Of a DNA stretch of 64,000 bases, positions 54,829 through 64,000 are shown one piece after another (positions within the stretch are counted from its first letter, which is position 1; every line of letters starts with the position of its first letter). Source of the DNA: Frateuria edaphi. GTDB lineage: Bacteria > Pseudomonadota > Gammaproteobacteria > Xanthomonadales > Rhodanobacteraceae. The position numbers were made by a program, and so were the translations under genes. The stretch covers positions 2,914,001 to 2,978,000 of the forward strand of contig NZ_CP088251.1 in NCBI RefSeq assembly GCF_021117405.1, written 5' to 3'. Under the pieces are notes generated by a model that saw only the letters and a list, made by a program, of their open reading frames with translations, did no database searches and was not told the origin of the DNA.

Positions 54829-56067
54829 CTAGCCAGGCCTGCCGTCCACGCGCGGGCTCAGGTAGATCCAGGCCGAGCGCACCACCCAGGGCAGGAACGC
54901 CACCAGCCAGCCAAAGGCGGCCACGACCAGCCACAGGTAGCTGTCGCGCGCGAGTTCCGCCCACACGCGCAGCAGCACGACGCCCTGCAGCAGCACGAAG
55001 CAGGCCCAGGGCACGGCGCCCATCTGCAGCGGCCGGCCGGAATGGCCCTGCGTGACGCGGGTGACCATGGCTACCAGCATCGAGCCGAAGTAGCCGATGG
55101 TCAGCACGTGCAGCGGCGCCAGGCCGAGCACCGGCCCGTGCCCGGCGAACAGGCACAGGCTCTGCACCGCGTACAGCACGAACGCGATCGGCAGCCAGGC
55201 GAAGGCAAGATGCAATACGGCGAGCAGGCCCGGGCGCATCGCCTTCCACGGCTGCCAGGCGATCGCATGCCAGCCGAACAACAGTGCCAGCGGCGCATCG
55301 ACGACCCACAGCCACGCCTGCGCGTGGGCCAGGTCCAGCGCCAGGTGCGCCAGCAGCAGCGGCCACATCAGCGGCAGGCTCCAGGCCGGACGGCGCACCA
55401 CGTAGCCCTTCACCACGTTGCCGCTGAAGAAGGCCAGCATGCGATGGGCCACCGTGAAGTACACCGGCACCAGCAGGCCGAAGGTGCCCAGCTTGATCGC
55501 CAAGCGCGCGCAGTGCGTCGGCGCGCCGAGCAGGAAGCCCAGGAATGCCGCCAGCCCCAGCGCGCCCAGGCACAGCGCCGCCAGGCACGACCAGGCGTGC
55601 TGGTTGCGCTGTTCCGACGCGCGCAGCACGCCGGCGAGCGTGACCACGCCGACGAGATACCCGCCCAGCATCAGCGCGATGCCGGCGCGCAGTACCCATG
55701 GCATGTCCAGCAACCCGATGTGCGAGAGCAGGTATCCGGCGAACACCGAGCCGGCCACCGCCACGTAGCGCCGCGGCCGTATGGAAGGCCGGTTGAGCCA
55801 TTTGGGAAACGTGGTCAGCAGGAAGCCGAACATGAACTTCGGCAGCATGCCGTACTGGGTCAGCATCGCGTGCGCCCAGCCCGGCGGCACCGGTGGCTGC
55901 GGCCAGCCATGCCAGCCGAAGCGCATCGAAGCCAGCTCCAGCGCCCACCAGGCCATGCTGGTCAACACCGCCAGCGCACCGGCGAGGAACAGCGGGCGGT
56001 GCGGGGCGGCGGCAAGCAGCGTGGCGATGGGCGGGGACGTGCTGCCGGTGGTGGCGGATTCGCGCAT
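54829..56067 (-). CDS. nnrS: NnrS family heme-copper membrane protein
   Basis: A 412-residue polytopic protein with about 12 spans. HRPLFLAGALAVLTSMAWWALEL at the start, GWHGWPQPPVPPGWAHAMLTQYGMLPKFMFGFLLTTFPKWLNRP (in parts) and LHVLTIGYFGSMLVAMVTRVTQGHSGRPL near 320 match NnrS, which counters nitrosative stress in denitrifiers. ATG 56067 is the first start with sense after the upstream gap. It lies upstream of nirK and reads toward it, with 136 bp between. Confidence 0.92.
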   Translation of the reverse strand: MRESATTGSTSPPIATLLAAAPHRPLFLAGALAVLTSMAWWALELASMRFGWHGWPQPPVPPGWAHAMLTQYGMLPKFMFGFLLTTFPKWLNRPSIRPRRYVAVAGSVFAGYLLSHIGLLDMPWVLRAGIALMLGGYLVGVVTLAGVLRASEQRNQHAWSCLAALCLGALGLAAFLGFLLGAPTHCARLAIKLGTFGLLVPVYFTVAHRMLAFFSGNVVKGYVVRRPAWSLPLMWPLLLAHLALDLAHAQAWLWVVDAPLALLFGWHAIAWQPWKAMRPGLLAVLHLAFAWLPIAFVLYAVQSLCLFAGHGPVLGLAPLHVLTIGYFGSMLVAMVTRVTQGHSGRPLQMGAVPWACFVLLQGVVLLRVWAELARDSYLWLVVAAFGWLVAFLPWVVRSAWIYLSPRVDGRPG

Positions 56068-56181
56068 GCGGGGCTCGCAAGGTTGGAAATGCGAGCGATT
56101 CTCCCGCGCGCCCGTCGCCGCGGCCGTGACTTGAATCAGTCCCGCGTCAATCGGCCCTGCGTCAATCGGCTCTCGCGCCGG

Positions 56182-56195
56182 TTGACGCAGGTCAG
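56182..56195. promoter_or_regulatory. Putative Fnr box between nnrS and the SDR gene
   Basis: TTGAC-GCAG-GTCAG, 58 nt before the SDR ATG. It lies 114 nt from the nnrS start on the other strand, so it could also affect nnrS. Two exact 12-nt copies of gcgtcaatcggc (56144-56155, 56159-56170) lie between it and nnrS. Confidence 0.65.
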
Positions 56196-56253
56196 CATCG
56201 CCCGGAGTCGCCCGATCCATGCTCGCTTCACGTCTGAAGAGGAGGATCCGGTC

Positions 56254-57015
56254 ATGGGCAGGCTCGATGGCAAGACCGCACTGGTCACCGGTGGCGCCGT
56301 AGGCATCGGCGCGGCCTGCGCGCGGCGCATGGTGGAAGCGGGGGCGCGCGTGGCGATCGTGGACGTGCACGACGACGCCGGGCAGCGGCTGGCCGCCGAA
56401 CTCGGCGACAGCGCGCGCTACCTGCATGCCGACGTGTCGGTCGAAACGGAGGTGGCCGCCGCCGTCGCCGCGACGGTGGCCGCGTTCGGCCGGCTGGACG
56501 TGCTGGTGAACAACGCCGGCATCTCCGGCGCGAACAAGCCCACCCACGAACTGACCGAAGCGGAGTGGGACCGCGTGCAGGCGGTCAACGTCAAGGGCGT
56601 GTTCTTCGGCACCAAACATGCGATCGCGCCGATGCGCGCGGCCGGCGGCGGCAGCATCATCAACCTGTCCTCGATCTACGGCCTGGTCGGCGCGCCCGAC
56701 GTGCCGCCCTACCATGCCTCCAAGGGCGCGGTGCGGCTGATGAGCAAGACCGACGCGCTGATCTACGCCGCCGACCGCATCCGCGTGAACTCGATCCACC
56801 CGGGCTTCATCTGGACGCCGATGGTCGAGCAGCACATCGCCGCGATGGGCGGCGACGTGGAGCAGCACCGGCGCGATACCGCCGCGCTGCACCCGCTGGG
56901 GCACCTGGGCGAGCCGGACGACATCGCCTGGGGCGTGGTCTACCTGGCTTCGGACGAATCCCGCTTCGTCACCGGCAGCGAGCTGGTGATCGACGGCGGC
57001 TATACCTGTCGCTGA
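56254..57015 (+). CDS. Short-chain dehydrogenase/reductase
   Basis: A 253-residue classical SDR. GKTALVTGGAVGIGAACARRM (NAD-binding GxxxGIG), NNAGISG near 90, SSIYGLVGAPDVPPYHASK with the catalytic Ser, Tyr and Lys, and VTGSELVIDGGYTCR at the end. NAD preference is suggested by Asp at the end of beta 2 (VAIVDVHDD). The substrate is not known. A strong ribosome binding site (agaggagg) precedes ATG 56254. It is the first gene of an SDR-Usp-ATPase run and is likely induced by low oxygen. Confidence 0.88.
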   Translation: MGRLDGKTALVTGGAVGIGAACARRMVEAGARVAIVDVHDDAGQRLAAELGDSARYLHADVSVETEVAAAVAATVAAFGRLDVLVNNAGISGANKPTHELTEAEWDRVQAVNVKGVFFGTKHAIAPMRAAGGGSIINLSSIYGLVGAPDVPPYHASKGAVRLMSKTDALIYAADRIRVNSIHPGFIWTPMVEQHIAAMGGDVEQHRRDTAALHPLGHLGEPDDIAWGVVYLASDESRFVTGSELVIDGGYTCR

Positions 57016-57029
57016 CCCTGGAGAGATCC

Positions 57030-57467
57030 ATGTACAAGCACATCCTGCTGCCCATCGACGGCTCGGACCTTTCGCTGCGCGCCGCCGACGCCGGCATCGC
57101 GCTGGCCCGCCAGCTCGGCGCGCGCGTGCACGCGCTGCACGTGGTGGTGCCGCTGCCGGCGGTGCCGTTCCTCAACGAGATCATCGCCACCAGCGACGCC
57201 GAATATGCCGACAGCGCCGAGGAAGCGGGCGCCCGCTACCTGGCCGCCGTGCGCGAGCGCGCCGACGCCGCCGGCGTGCCTTGCCAGTGCAGCCTGGAAA
57301 CCGACCCCAGGCCGCACCGCGTCATCGTCGCGGTCGCGCGGCGCGAGGGCTGCGACCTGATCGTGATGGGCAGCCACGGTTGGCGCGGGCTGGACCGGCT
57401 GTTGCTGGGCAGCGAGGCGCAGCGCGTGATCCTGGAATCGGACGTTCCCGTGCTGGTCGACCGCTAG
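57030..57467 (+). CDS. Universal stress protein (single domain, ATP-binding type)
   Basis: A 145-residue UspA-like protein. MYKHILLPIDGSDLSLRAAD at the start and GSHGWRGLDRLLLGSEAQRVI near 117 give the full G-2x-G-9x-GS ATP motif. It lies 14 bp after the SDR gene and 4 bp before the ATPase gene. Usp proteins of this kind are common in Anr/Fnr-type low-oxygen regulons. Confidence 0.92.
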   Translation: MYKHILLPIDGSDLSLRAADAGIALARQLGARVHALHVVVPLPAVPFLNEIIATSDAEYADSAEEAGARYLAAVRERADAAGVPCQCSLETDPRPHRVIVAVARREGCDLIVMGSHGWRGLDRLLLGSEAQRVILESDVPVLVDR

Positions 57468-57471
57468 CGCC

Positions 57472-59973
<2,502 letters not shown>

Positions 59974-59994
59974 AGCGCTTCCCATCATCCCGGC

Positions 59995-60008
59995 TTGACG
60001 GTGGTCAA
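59995..60008 (+). promoter_or_regulatory. Putative Fnr box upstream of the MBL RNase gene
   Basis: TTGAC-GGTG-GTCAA, the best palindrome of the five, 52 nt before the ATG at 60061 and just downstream of the ATPase stop. Confidence 0.72.
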
Positions 60009-60060
60009 GCGCGCCGGCGGGCATCGTGCGAGAGTTTCCGGGCTACCACGGAGCAATGCG

Positions 60061-61452
60061 ATGCTCGTCTACAGCTGCCACGGTGCCGCCAAGCAGGTCA
60101 CCGGTTCGTGTCACCTGATCGAATGCAACGGTCGGCGCGTGCTGGTCGACTGCGGCATGTTCCAGGGCGACCGCGCCACCGAACAGGCCAACGCCGAGCC
60201 GGTCGGCTTCGAGCCCGCGTCCATTGACGCGCTCCTGCTCACCCATGCGCACCTCGACCACTGCGGGCGCATCCCGCGGCTGGTGCGGCAGGGCTTTCGG
60301 GGGCGCATCCTGGCCACCTCGGCCACGCGCGAACTGGCGCGGCTGGTGCTGCTGGATGCGGCCGGACTGCAGGAGGAGGACGCGCGCCGCGCGGCACGGA
60401 GCGATCGGCGCGGCGAGGAGGCGGTCGAGCCGCTGTACACGCTGGACGATGCGCTGCATGCGATGGACTTCTTCGAACCGGCCCTGGGCTATGCGCACGA
60501 CATCGACGTGGCGCCCGGCATCCGCGCGCGCTTCCTCGACGCCGGGCACATCCTCGGTTCGGCGCAGGTGCTGCTGACGCTGGACGATGGCGCAAGGCAG
60601 CGCACGATGCTGTTCTCCGGCGACCTGGGCAATCCGGGCCGCCCCTTGCTGCGCGACCCCGTGCCCGCGCCAGCGGCCGACTACGTCGCAATGGAATGCA
60701 CCTACGGCGACCGCCCGCACCGGTCGGTGCCCGACTCGGTGGCCGAGCTGTACCAGGCCATCCGCGAAACGGTGGGGCGTCGCGGCAACGTGGTGATTCC
60801 CACCTTCGCGCTGGAGCGCACGCAGGAGATCCTCTACTACCTGCACCTGGGTTTGCGCGATGGCCAGGTGCCGCCGAACGTGCGTGTGTTCCTGGACTCG
60901 CCGATGGCGATCTCGGCCACCGAGATCTTCCGCCGGCACCCGGAATGTTTCGACGCGCAATTCCTGCAGGTGCTGCAGCACGGCGACCCGTTCGCCATGC
61001 CCGGCCTCCATTTCACCCGCAGCACGCAGGAGTCGATGGCGATCAACGCGATCGACGGCGGTGCCATCATCCTGGCCGGCTCGGGCATGTGCACCGGCGG
61101 GCGCGTGCGCCATCACCTGAAGCACAACCTCTGGCGCGAGCGCAGCAGCGTGGTGTTCGCCGGCTACGCCGCGCAGGGCACGCTGGCGCGGCGGATCATC
61201 GACGGCGCCGCCAGCGTGCGCGTGTTCAACGAGGATATCCCGGTGCGCGCGCAGGTGTGGACGATCAACGGCTTCTCCGCCCACGCCGGCCGCCCCCACC
61301 TGCTGGACTGGCTGGGACAGTCACCGCGGCGGCGGGTGTTCCTGGTGCATGGCGAGTACGACCGCGGCATGCGCGGCATGGGCGAGGCGTTGACCGGGCT
61401 TGGCGTGGACTGGCAAATGCCCGGCATGGGCGAGCCGATCAGGCTCGAGTGA
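60061..61452 (+). CDS. MBL-fold RNA-specificity exonuclease (beta-CASP family)
   Basis: A 463-residue RNA-processing type hydrolase. The metal motif THAHLDHCGR is at residues 61-70; DAGHILGSAQVLL and GDLGNPGRPLL are in the MBL part; the beta-CASP insert has VIPTFALERTQEILYYL, and SGMCTGGRVRHHLKHNL and NGFSAHAGRPHLLDWL close the family (motifs A-C). It resembles YSH1/RNase J-like exonucleases found in low-oxygen regulons. GGAG at about 60050 marks the start. Its stop overlaps, tail to tail, with the next gene. Confidence 0.92.
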   Translation: MLVYSCHGAAKQVTGSCHLIECNGRRVLVDCGMFQGDRATEQANAEPVGFEPASIDALLLTHAHLDHCGRIPRLVRQGFRGRILATSATRELARLVLLDAAGLQEEDARRAARSDRRGEEAVEPLYTLDDALHAMDFFEPALGYAHDIDVAPGIRARFLDAGHILGSAQVLLTLDDGARQRTMLFSGDLGNPGRPLLRDPVPAPAADYVAMECTYGDRPHRSVPDSVAELYQAIRETVGRRGNVVIPTFALERTQEILYYLHLGLRDGQVPPNVRVFLDSPMAISATEIFRRHPECFDAQFLQVLQHGDPFAMPGLHFTRSTQESMAINAIDGGAIILAGSGMCTGGRVRHHLKHNLWRERSSVVFAGYAAQGTLARRIIDGAASVRVFNEDIPVRAQVWTINGFSAHAGRPHLLDWLGQSPRRRVFLVHGEYDRGMRGMGEALTGLGVDWQMPGMGEPIRLE

Positions 61453-62038
61453 GCTTTCGCGGCAGGACCGCCCACAGCAGGCTGCCGGCGAGCGCGATCG
61501 CCATGTCCTTCTGCGCGTCCCACGCATCACCCTGGGTGCCGAGGTAGGCCATGCCCAGGTCGCCGCCGAAGGTTTCGGCCGCGGCCCACTCGATCATCTC
61601 GTACAGCGCGGAGCCGGCGGTGAGCAGCGCCACCACCACCACGCGCAGCGACAGGCCGCGCAGCGGCGTGCGCAGGGCCGTCCAGTCCGCCACCGCCGGC
61701 GCCAGCAGCAGGCCGTAGGCGAAGTGCACCGCGCGGTCGAAGTGGTTGCGTCCGGGCGCGGGCGCCTCACCGGTCAACGCCTGCCACCACTGCATCCATG
61801 GCACCTGCGAGTAGGTGTAGTGCGCGCCGACCTCGTGCAGCAGCAGGAAGGCGAACAGCGCGACACAGGCGAGGTTCGAAAGCGGCCGTTGCCGATGGCT
61901 GGGCAGCAGGACCGCCAGCAGGAGCACCACCAGCGCGTTCTCCAGCAGCCAGTCGTTGCGGTCGTACGGAGCGATGCCCAGCGCGAGCGTCGCGACCAGC
62001 CACAGAGCCAGCAGCACCGCCGGCAACCGGCCGCCCAA
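61439..62038 (-). CDS. DUF2238 (YjdF-type) inner-membrane protein
   Basis: A roughly 199-residue polytopic protein with five to six spans. RNDWLLENALVVLLLAVLL, LSNLACVALFAFLLLHEVGAHYTYSQVPWM (in parts), NHFDRAVHFAYGLLLAP and YLGTQGDAWDAQKDM are DUF2238 features, some of them metal-ligand-like. The start is uncertain: TTG 62038 is used, with TTG 62026 or GTG 62017 as alternatives. Its 3' end overlaps the MBL RNase gene by 14 bp. It follows the Fnr gene by a few bases, so the two are likely co-transcribed. Confidence 0.75.
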   Translation of the reverse strand: MGGRLPAVLLALWLVATLALGIAPYDRNDWLLENALVVLLLAVLLPSHRQRPLSNLACVALFAFLLLHEVGAHYTYSQVPWMQWWQALTGEAPAPGRNHFDRAVHFAYGLLLAPAVADWTALRTPLRGLSLRVVVVALLTAGSALYEMIEWAAAETFGGDLGMAYLGTQGDAWDAQKDMAIALAGSLLWAVLPRKLTRA

Positions 62039-62043
62039 GGGCG

Positions 62044-62805
62044 TCAGTCCGGCAGCAGGCTTCGGCCGATGTGGTGCAGGCCGGCCGGATCCAGGATCAG
62101 GAGCTGGCGTCCTTCCACCTGGATCAGGTTCTGCGCGCGGAAGCGGCTCAGCACGCGGCTGACCGTCTCGGCGGCCAGGCGCAGGTAGTTGGCGATGTCG
62201 CCGCGCGACATGCTGAGCTGGAACTGCGTGCCGGAGAAGCCGCGCGCGGCGTAGCGCTGGCCCAGGTCGGTAAGGAACGCGGCCATGCGCTCGTCGGCGC
62301 TGTGGTCGCCGGCCAGCAGGCTGGCCGAACCCAGCTCCTTGCTGAGCAGGCGGAACAGGTGGCTCTGCACCGCCGGCATGCGCGCGGCCAGCGCGCTCAT
62401 CGCCGGGAAGGAGAAGCGGCAGAAATAGGAGGTTTCCAGCGCGATGGCGTCGCACGGGAAATGCTCCGGATAGATCGCATTCAGGCCGATCACTTCGCCC
62501 GGAAGGTAGAAACCCAGCACCTGCTCGCGACCTTCCTTGTCGACCATGCTGGTCTTCACCGTGCCCGAGCGCACCGCGAAGATGGCGCGGAACGGATTGC
62601 CGGTGCGGAACACGTATTCGCCGGCCCGGAACGGGCCGACGTGTTCGACGAGGCAGTGCAGCTCGCGCAGTTCGAGCTTGCCGTAGCCCACCGCCTGGCA
62701 GGCGCCGGCGAAGGCGCAGGTGCGGCAGAAGTGGGCCTCGTCGCCGTCATCGGCGATCGGGCTGGGCGGTTCGGGCAGGCGGCCCGCCTGGTTTTCCAAA
62801 CGCAT
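62044..62805 (-). CDS. fnr: Fnr/Anr-type oxygen-sensing transcription regulator
   Basis: A 253-residue CRP/FNR family regulator. Four cluster cysteines are present: Cys27, Cys30 and Cys36 (HFCRTCAFAGAC, spacing C-x2-C-x5-C) and Cys129 (ETSYFCRFSF), as in E. coli FNR. The dimer helix and the HTH follow, with recognition helix LAAETVSRVLSRFR giving E-x2-S-R, which reads TTGA half-sites. It is thus expected to hold [4Fe-4S] and to activate without oxygen. ATG 62805 is used. It sits just after hemN, and its likely targets lie across 43-60 kb. Confidence 0.95.
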   Translation of the reverse strand: MRLENQAGRLPEPPSPIADDGDEAHFCRTCAFAGACQAVGYGKLELRELHCLVEHVGPFRAGEYVFRTGNPFRAIFAVRSGTVKTSMVDKEGREQVLGFYLPGEVIGLNAIYPEHFPCDAIALETSYFCRFSFPAMSALAARMPAVQSHLFRLLSKELGSASLLAGDHSADERMAAFLTDLGQRYAARGFSGTQFQLSMSRGDIANYLRLAAETVSRVLSRFRAQNLIQVEGRQLLILDPAGLHHIGRSLLPD

Positions 62806-62825
62806 CAGCAACGCCTTGTGGCCGG

Positions 62826-64000
62826 TCAGATCGTGCGCGAGAAGCGGCGTGGCGCTTCTTCGGCATGCAGGTAGGCATCGAAACACATCGCGATGCTACG
62901 CAGCAACAGCCGCCCTCGTGCAGTCACCCGGATCATGCGCCCTTCCAGCGTCACCAGACCGTCGTCGGCCAGCGCGCGCAGGCGCGCCAGCTCGGCGGCG
63001 AAGTATTCGTCGAACAGCAGCCGGTGGCGGGCGCCGAACAGGCGGGTATCGACCTCGCCGTGGCACATCAGCTCGCCGATCAGCGCGCGGCGGATGATGT
63101 CGTCCTCGTCCAGCGCCAGGCCACGGGCGATCGGCAGGCGGCCGGCATCCAGCGCGGCGTAGTAGCCGGTGAGGTCGCGCGCGTTCTGGCTGTAGGTGTC
63201 GCCCACTCGCCCGATCGCGCTCACGCCCAGGCCCACGATGTCGCAGTCGCCATGGGTGGAATAGCCCTGGAAATTGCGCTGCAGGCTACCCTCGCGCTGG
63301 GCGCGGGCCAGCTCGTCGTCGTAGCGGGCGAAGTGGTCCATGCCGACGTAGACGTAGCCGGCGGCGGACAGCCGTTCCAGCGCGCGTCCGAACAGCGCCA
63401 GGCGGGTGGCCGGATCGGGCAACTCTTCGGCGTGGATGTGTTTCTGCGCCTTGAACAGGTCCGGCAGGTGCGCGTAGCCGTAGACCGCGACGCGGTCGGG
63501 CTCGAGCGCGATCACTTCGGTGAGCGTGCGGTCGAAGCCTTCCAGGTTCTGTTTGGGCAGGCCGTAGATCAGGTCCACGCTGGCCGAGACGAAGCCCGAT
63601 GCGCGCGCGACCTCGATCACCTCGCGCGTCTGTTCCACGCTCTGGATGCGGTTGACCGCCTGCTGCACCGCCGGGTCGAAGTCCTGGATGCCGACCGAGA
63701 GGCGGTTGAAGCCCATCTCACCCAGGCCGCGCATGTAGTGGCCGTCGGCGAAGCGCGGGTCGATCTCGATGCCGAACTCGCGCGAGCGCTCGCTGCTGAA
63801 GCTGAAGTGGCGCGCCAGCGATTCCATCAGCTCGCGCATGCGCGGCAGGTCCAGGAAGTTGGGCGTGCCGCCGCCGAAGTGCAGCTGGCGCACCGGGCGG
63901 TCGCGGTCGAACAGCGGCGCGGTCAGCTCGATCTCGCGGTAAAGGCGTTCGAGGTAGCGGTCGGCCTTGGCGATCTCGCGCGTGATCACGCGGTTGCAGC
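62826..64000 (-). CDS. hemN: Oxygen-independent coproporphyrinogen III oxidase (N-terminus off the window)
   Basis: About 390 residues of a radical SAM heme-biosynthesis enzyme. The visible part begins CNRVITREIAKADRYLERLY, which follows directly after the last Cys of the CxxxCxxC site that lies outside the window. LHFGGGTPNFL near residue 38, GIEIDPRF, and FNRLSVGIQDFDPAVQQAVNRIQ (in parts) are HemN features. It decarboxylates coproporphyrinogen without oxygen, so heme for cbb3 and NirK can be made in anoxia. It runs toward fnr with a 20-bp gap. Confidence 0.96.
   Translation of the reverse strand, partial: CNRVITREIAKADRYLERLYREIELTAPLFDRDRPVRQLHFGGGTPNFLDLPRMRELMESLARHFSFSSERSREFGIEIDPRFADGHYMRGLGEMGFNRLSVGIQDFDPAVQQAVNRIQSVEQTREVIEVARASGFVSASVDLIYGLPKQNLEGFDRTLTEVIALEPDRVAVYGYAHLPDLFKAQKHIHAEELPDPATRLALFGRALERLSAAGYVYVGMDHFARYDDELARAQREGSLQRNFQGYSTHGDCDIVGLGVSAIGRVGDTYSQNARDLTGYYAALDAGRLPIARGLALDEDDIIRRALIGELMCHGEVDTRLFGARHRLLFDEYFAAELARLRALADDGLVTLEGRMIRVTARGRLLLRSIAMCFDAYLHAEEAPRRFSRTI

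Noticed and set aside
56131-56150. ttgaatcag as a further Fnr box before nnrS
   Set aside because: The half-sites are not separated by four bases, so it does not fit the TTGAT-N4-ATCAA geometry.

Overview
The window comes from a high-GC gammaproteobacterium, most likely a member of Xanthomonadales close to Rhodanobacter, Dyella or Frateuria. The evidence is an O-antigen/LPS locus with rmlBACD and xanB beside a metB-type gene, as at the Xanthomonas lps locus, together with a cytochrome-tethered NirK, cbb3 oxidase with azurin, and a eukaryote-like class I aldolase. This assignment is inferred from gene content and protein style; no 16S or other marker is present.

Layout. (1) 1-9978: the edge of a surface polysaccharide locus. 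It holds a very large sulfotransferase/coiled-coil/glycosyltransferase protein (partial), a cystathionine gamma-synthase/lyase gene, rmlBACD for dTDP-L-rhamnose, xanB for GDP-mannose, and a beheaded second copy of rmlD. (2) 10090-14713: an accessory cassette of four codirectional genes: a TIR-transmembrane-TPR protein, a 124-aa beta-rich protein, a 52-aa proline-rich peptide and a SLOG-like protein with four membrane spans. The two small proteins share a C-terminal T-x-[N/D]-P-[S/T]-I-x-N motif, and two near-identical GC hairpins flank the peptide gene. This is the best candidate for an undescribed system. (3) 14730-21240: glmS, cbs, a DUF465 protein, a DUF4398-type envelope pair and pilU. (4) 21336-27210: a complete Mrp-type Na+/H+ antiporter operon (fused A/B, then C, D, E, F, G) with almost every gene overlapping the next by 4 nt, divergent from a tandem universal stress protein. 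(5) 28376-40899: central carbon genes (pgk with a HAD phosphatase, tkt, class I fba, pyk, gap) mixed with maiA, an outer-membrane barrel, an S1/P1 nuclease and a metallo-beta-lactamase-fold hydrolase. REP-like intergenic repeats are frequent here. (6) 41065-64000: a low-oxygen/copper/nitrogen-oxide block: cytochrome c-FTR1 permease, ferredoxin, ccoNOQP-(small gene)-ccoIS, azurin, a group III truncated globin, nirK-nirV-sco-copD-tpx, nnrS, an SDR-Usp-P-type ATPase-MBL RNase group, an oxygen-sensing Fnr-type regulator and hemN (partial).

The last block looks like one regulon. Five TTGAC-N4-GTCA[A/G]-like palindromes lie 36-58 nt before fdxA, ccoN, nirK, the SDR gene and the MBL RNase gene. The Fnr homologue encoded at 62044-62805 keeps all four cluster cysteines and the E..SR recognition helix. 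Electrons could pass through azurin or c-type cytochromes to cbb3 oxidase or to NirK; no nitric oxide reductase, nirS or nos gene is in the window. No tRNA, rRNA, CRISPR array, transposase or integrase was recognised.
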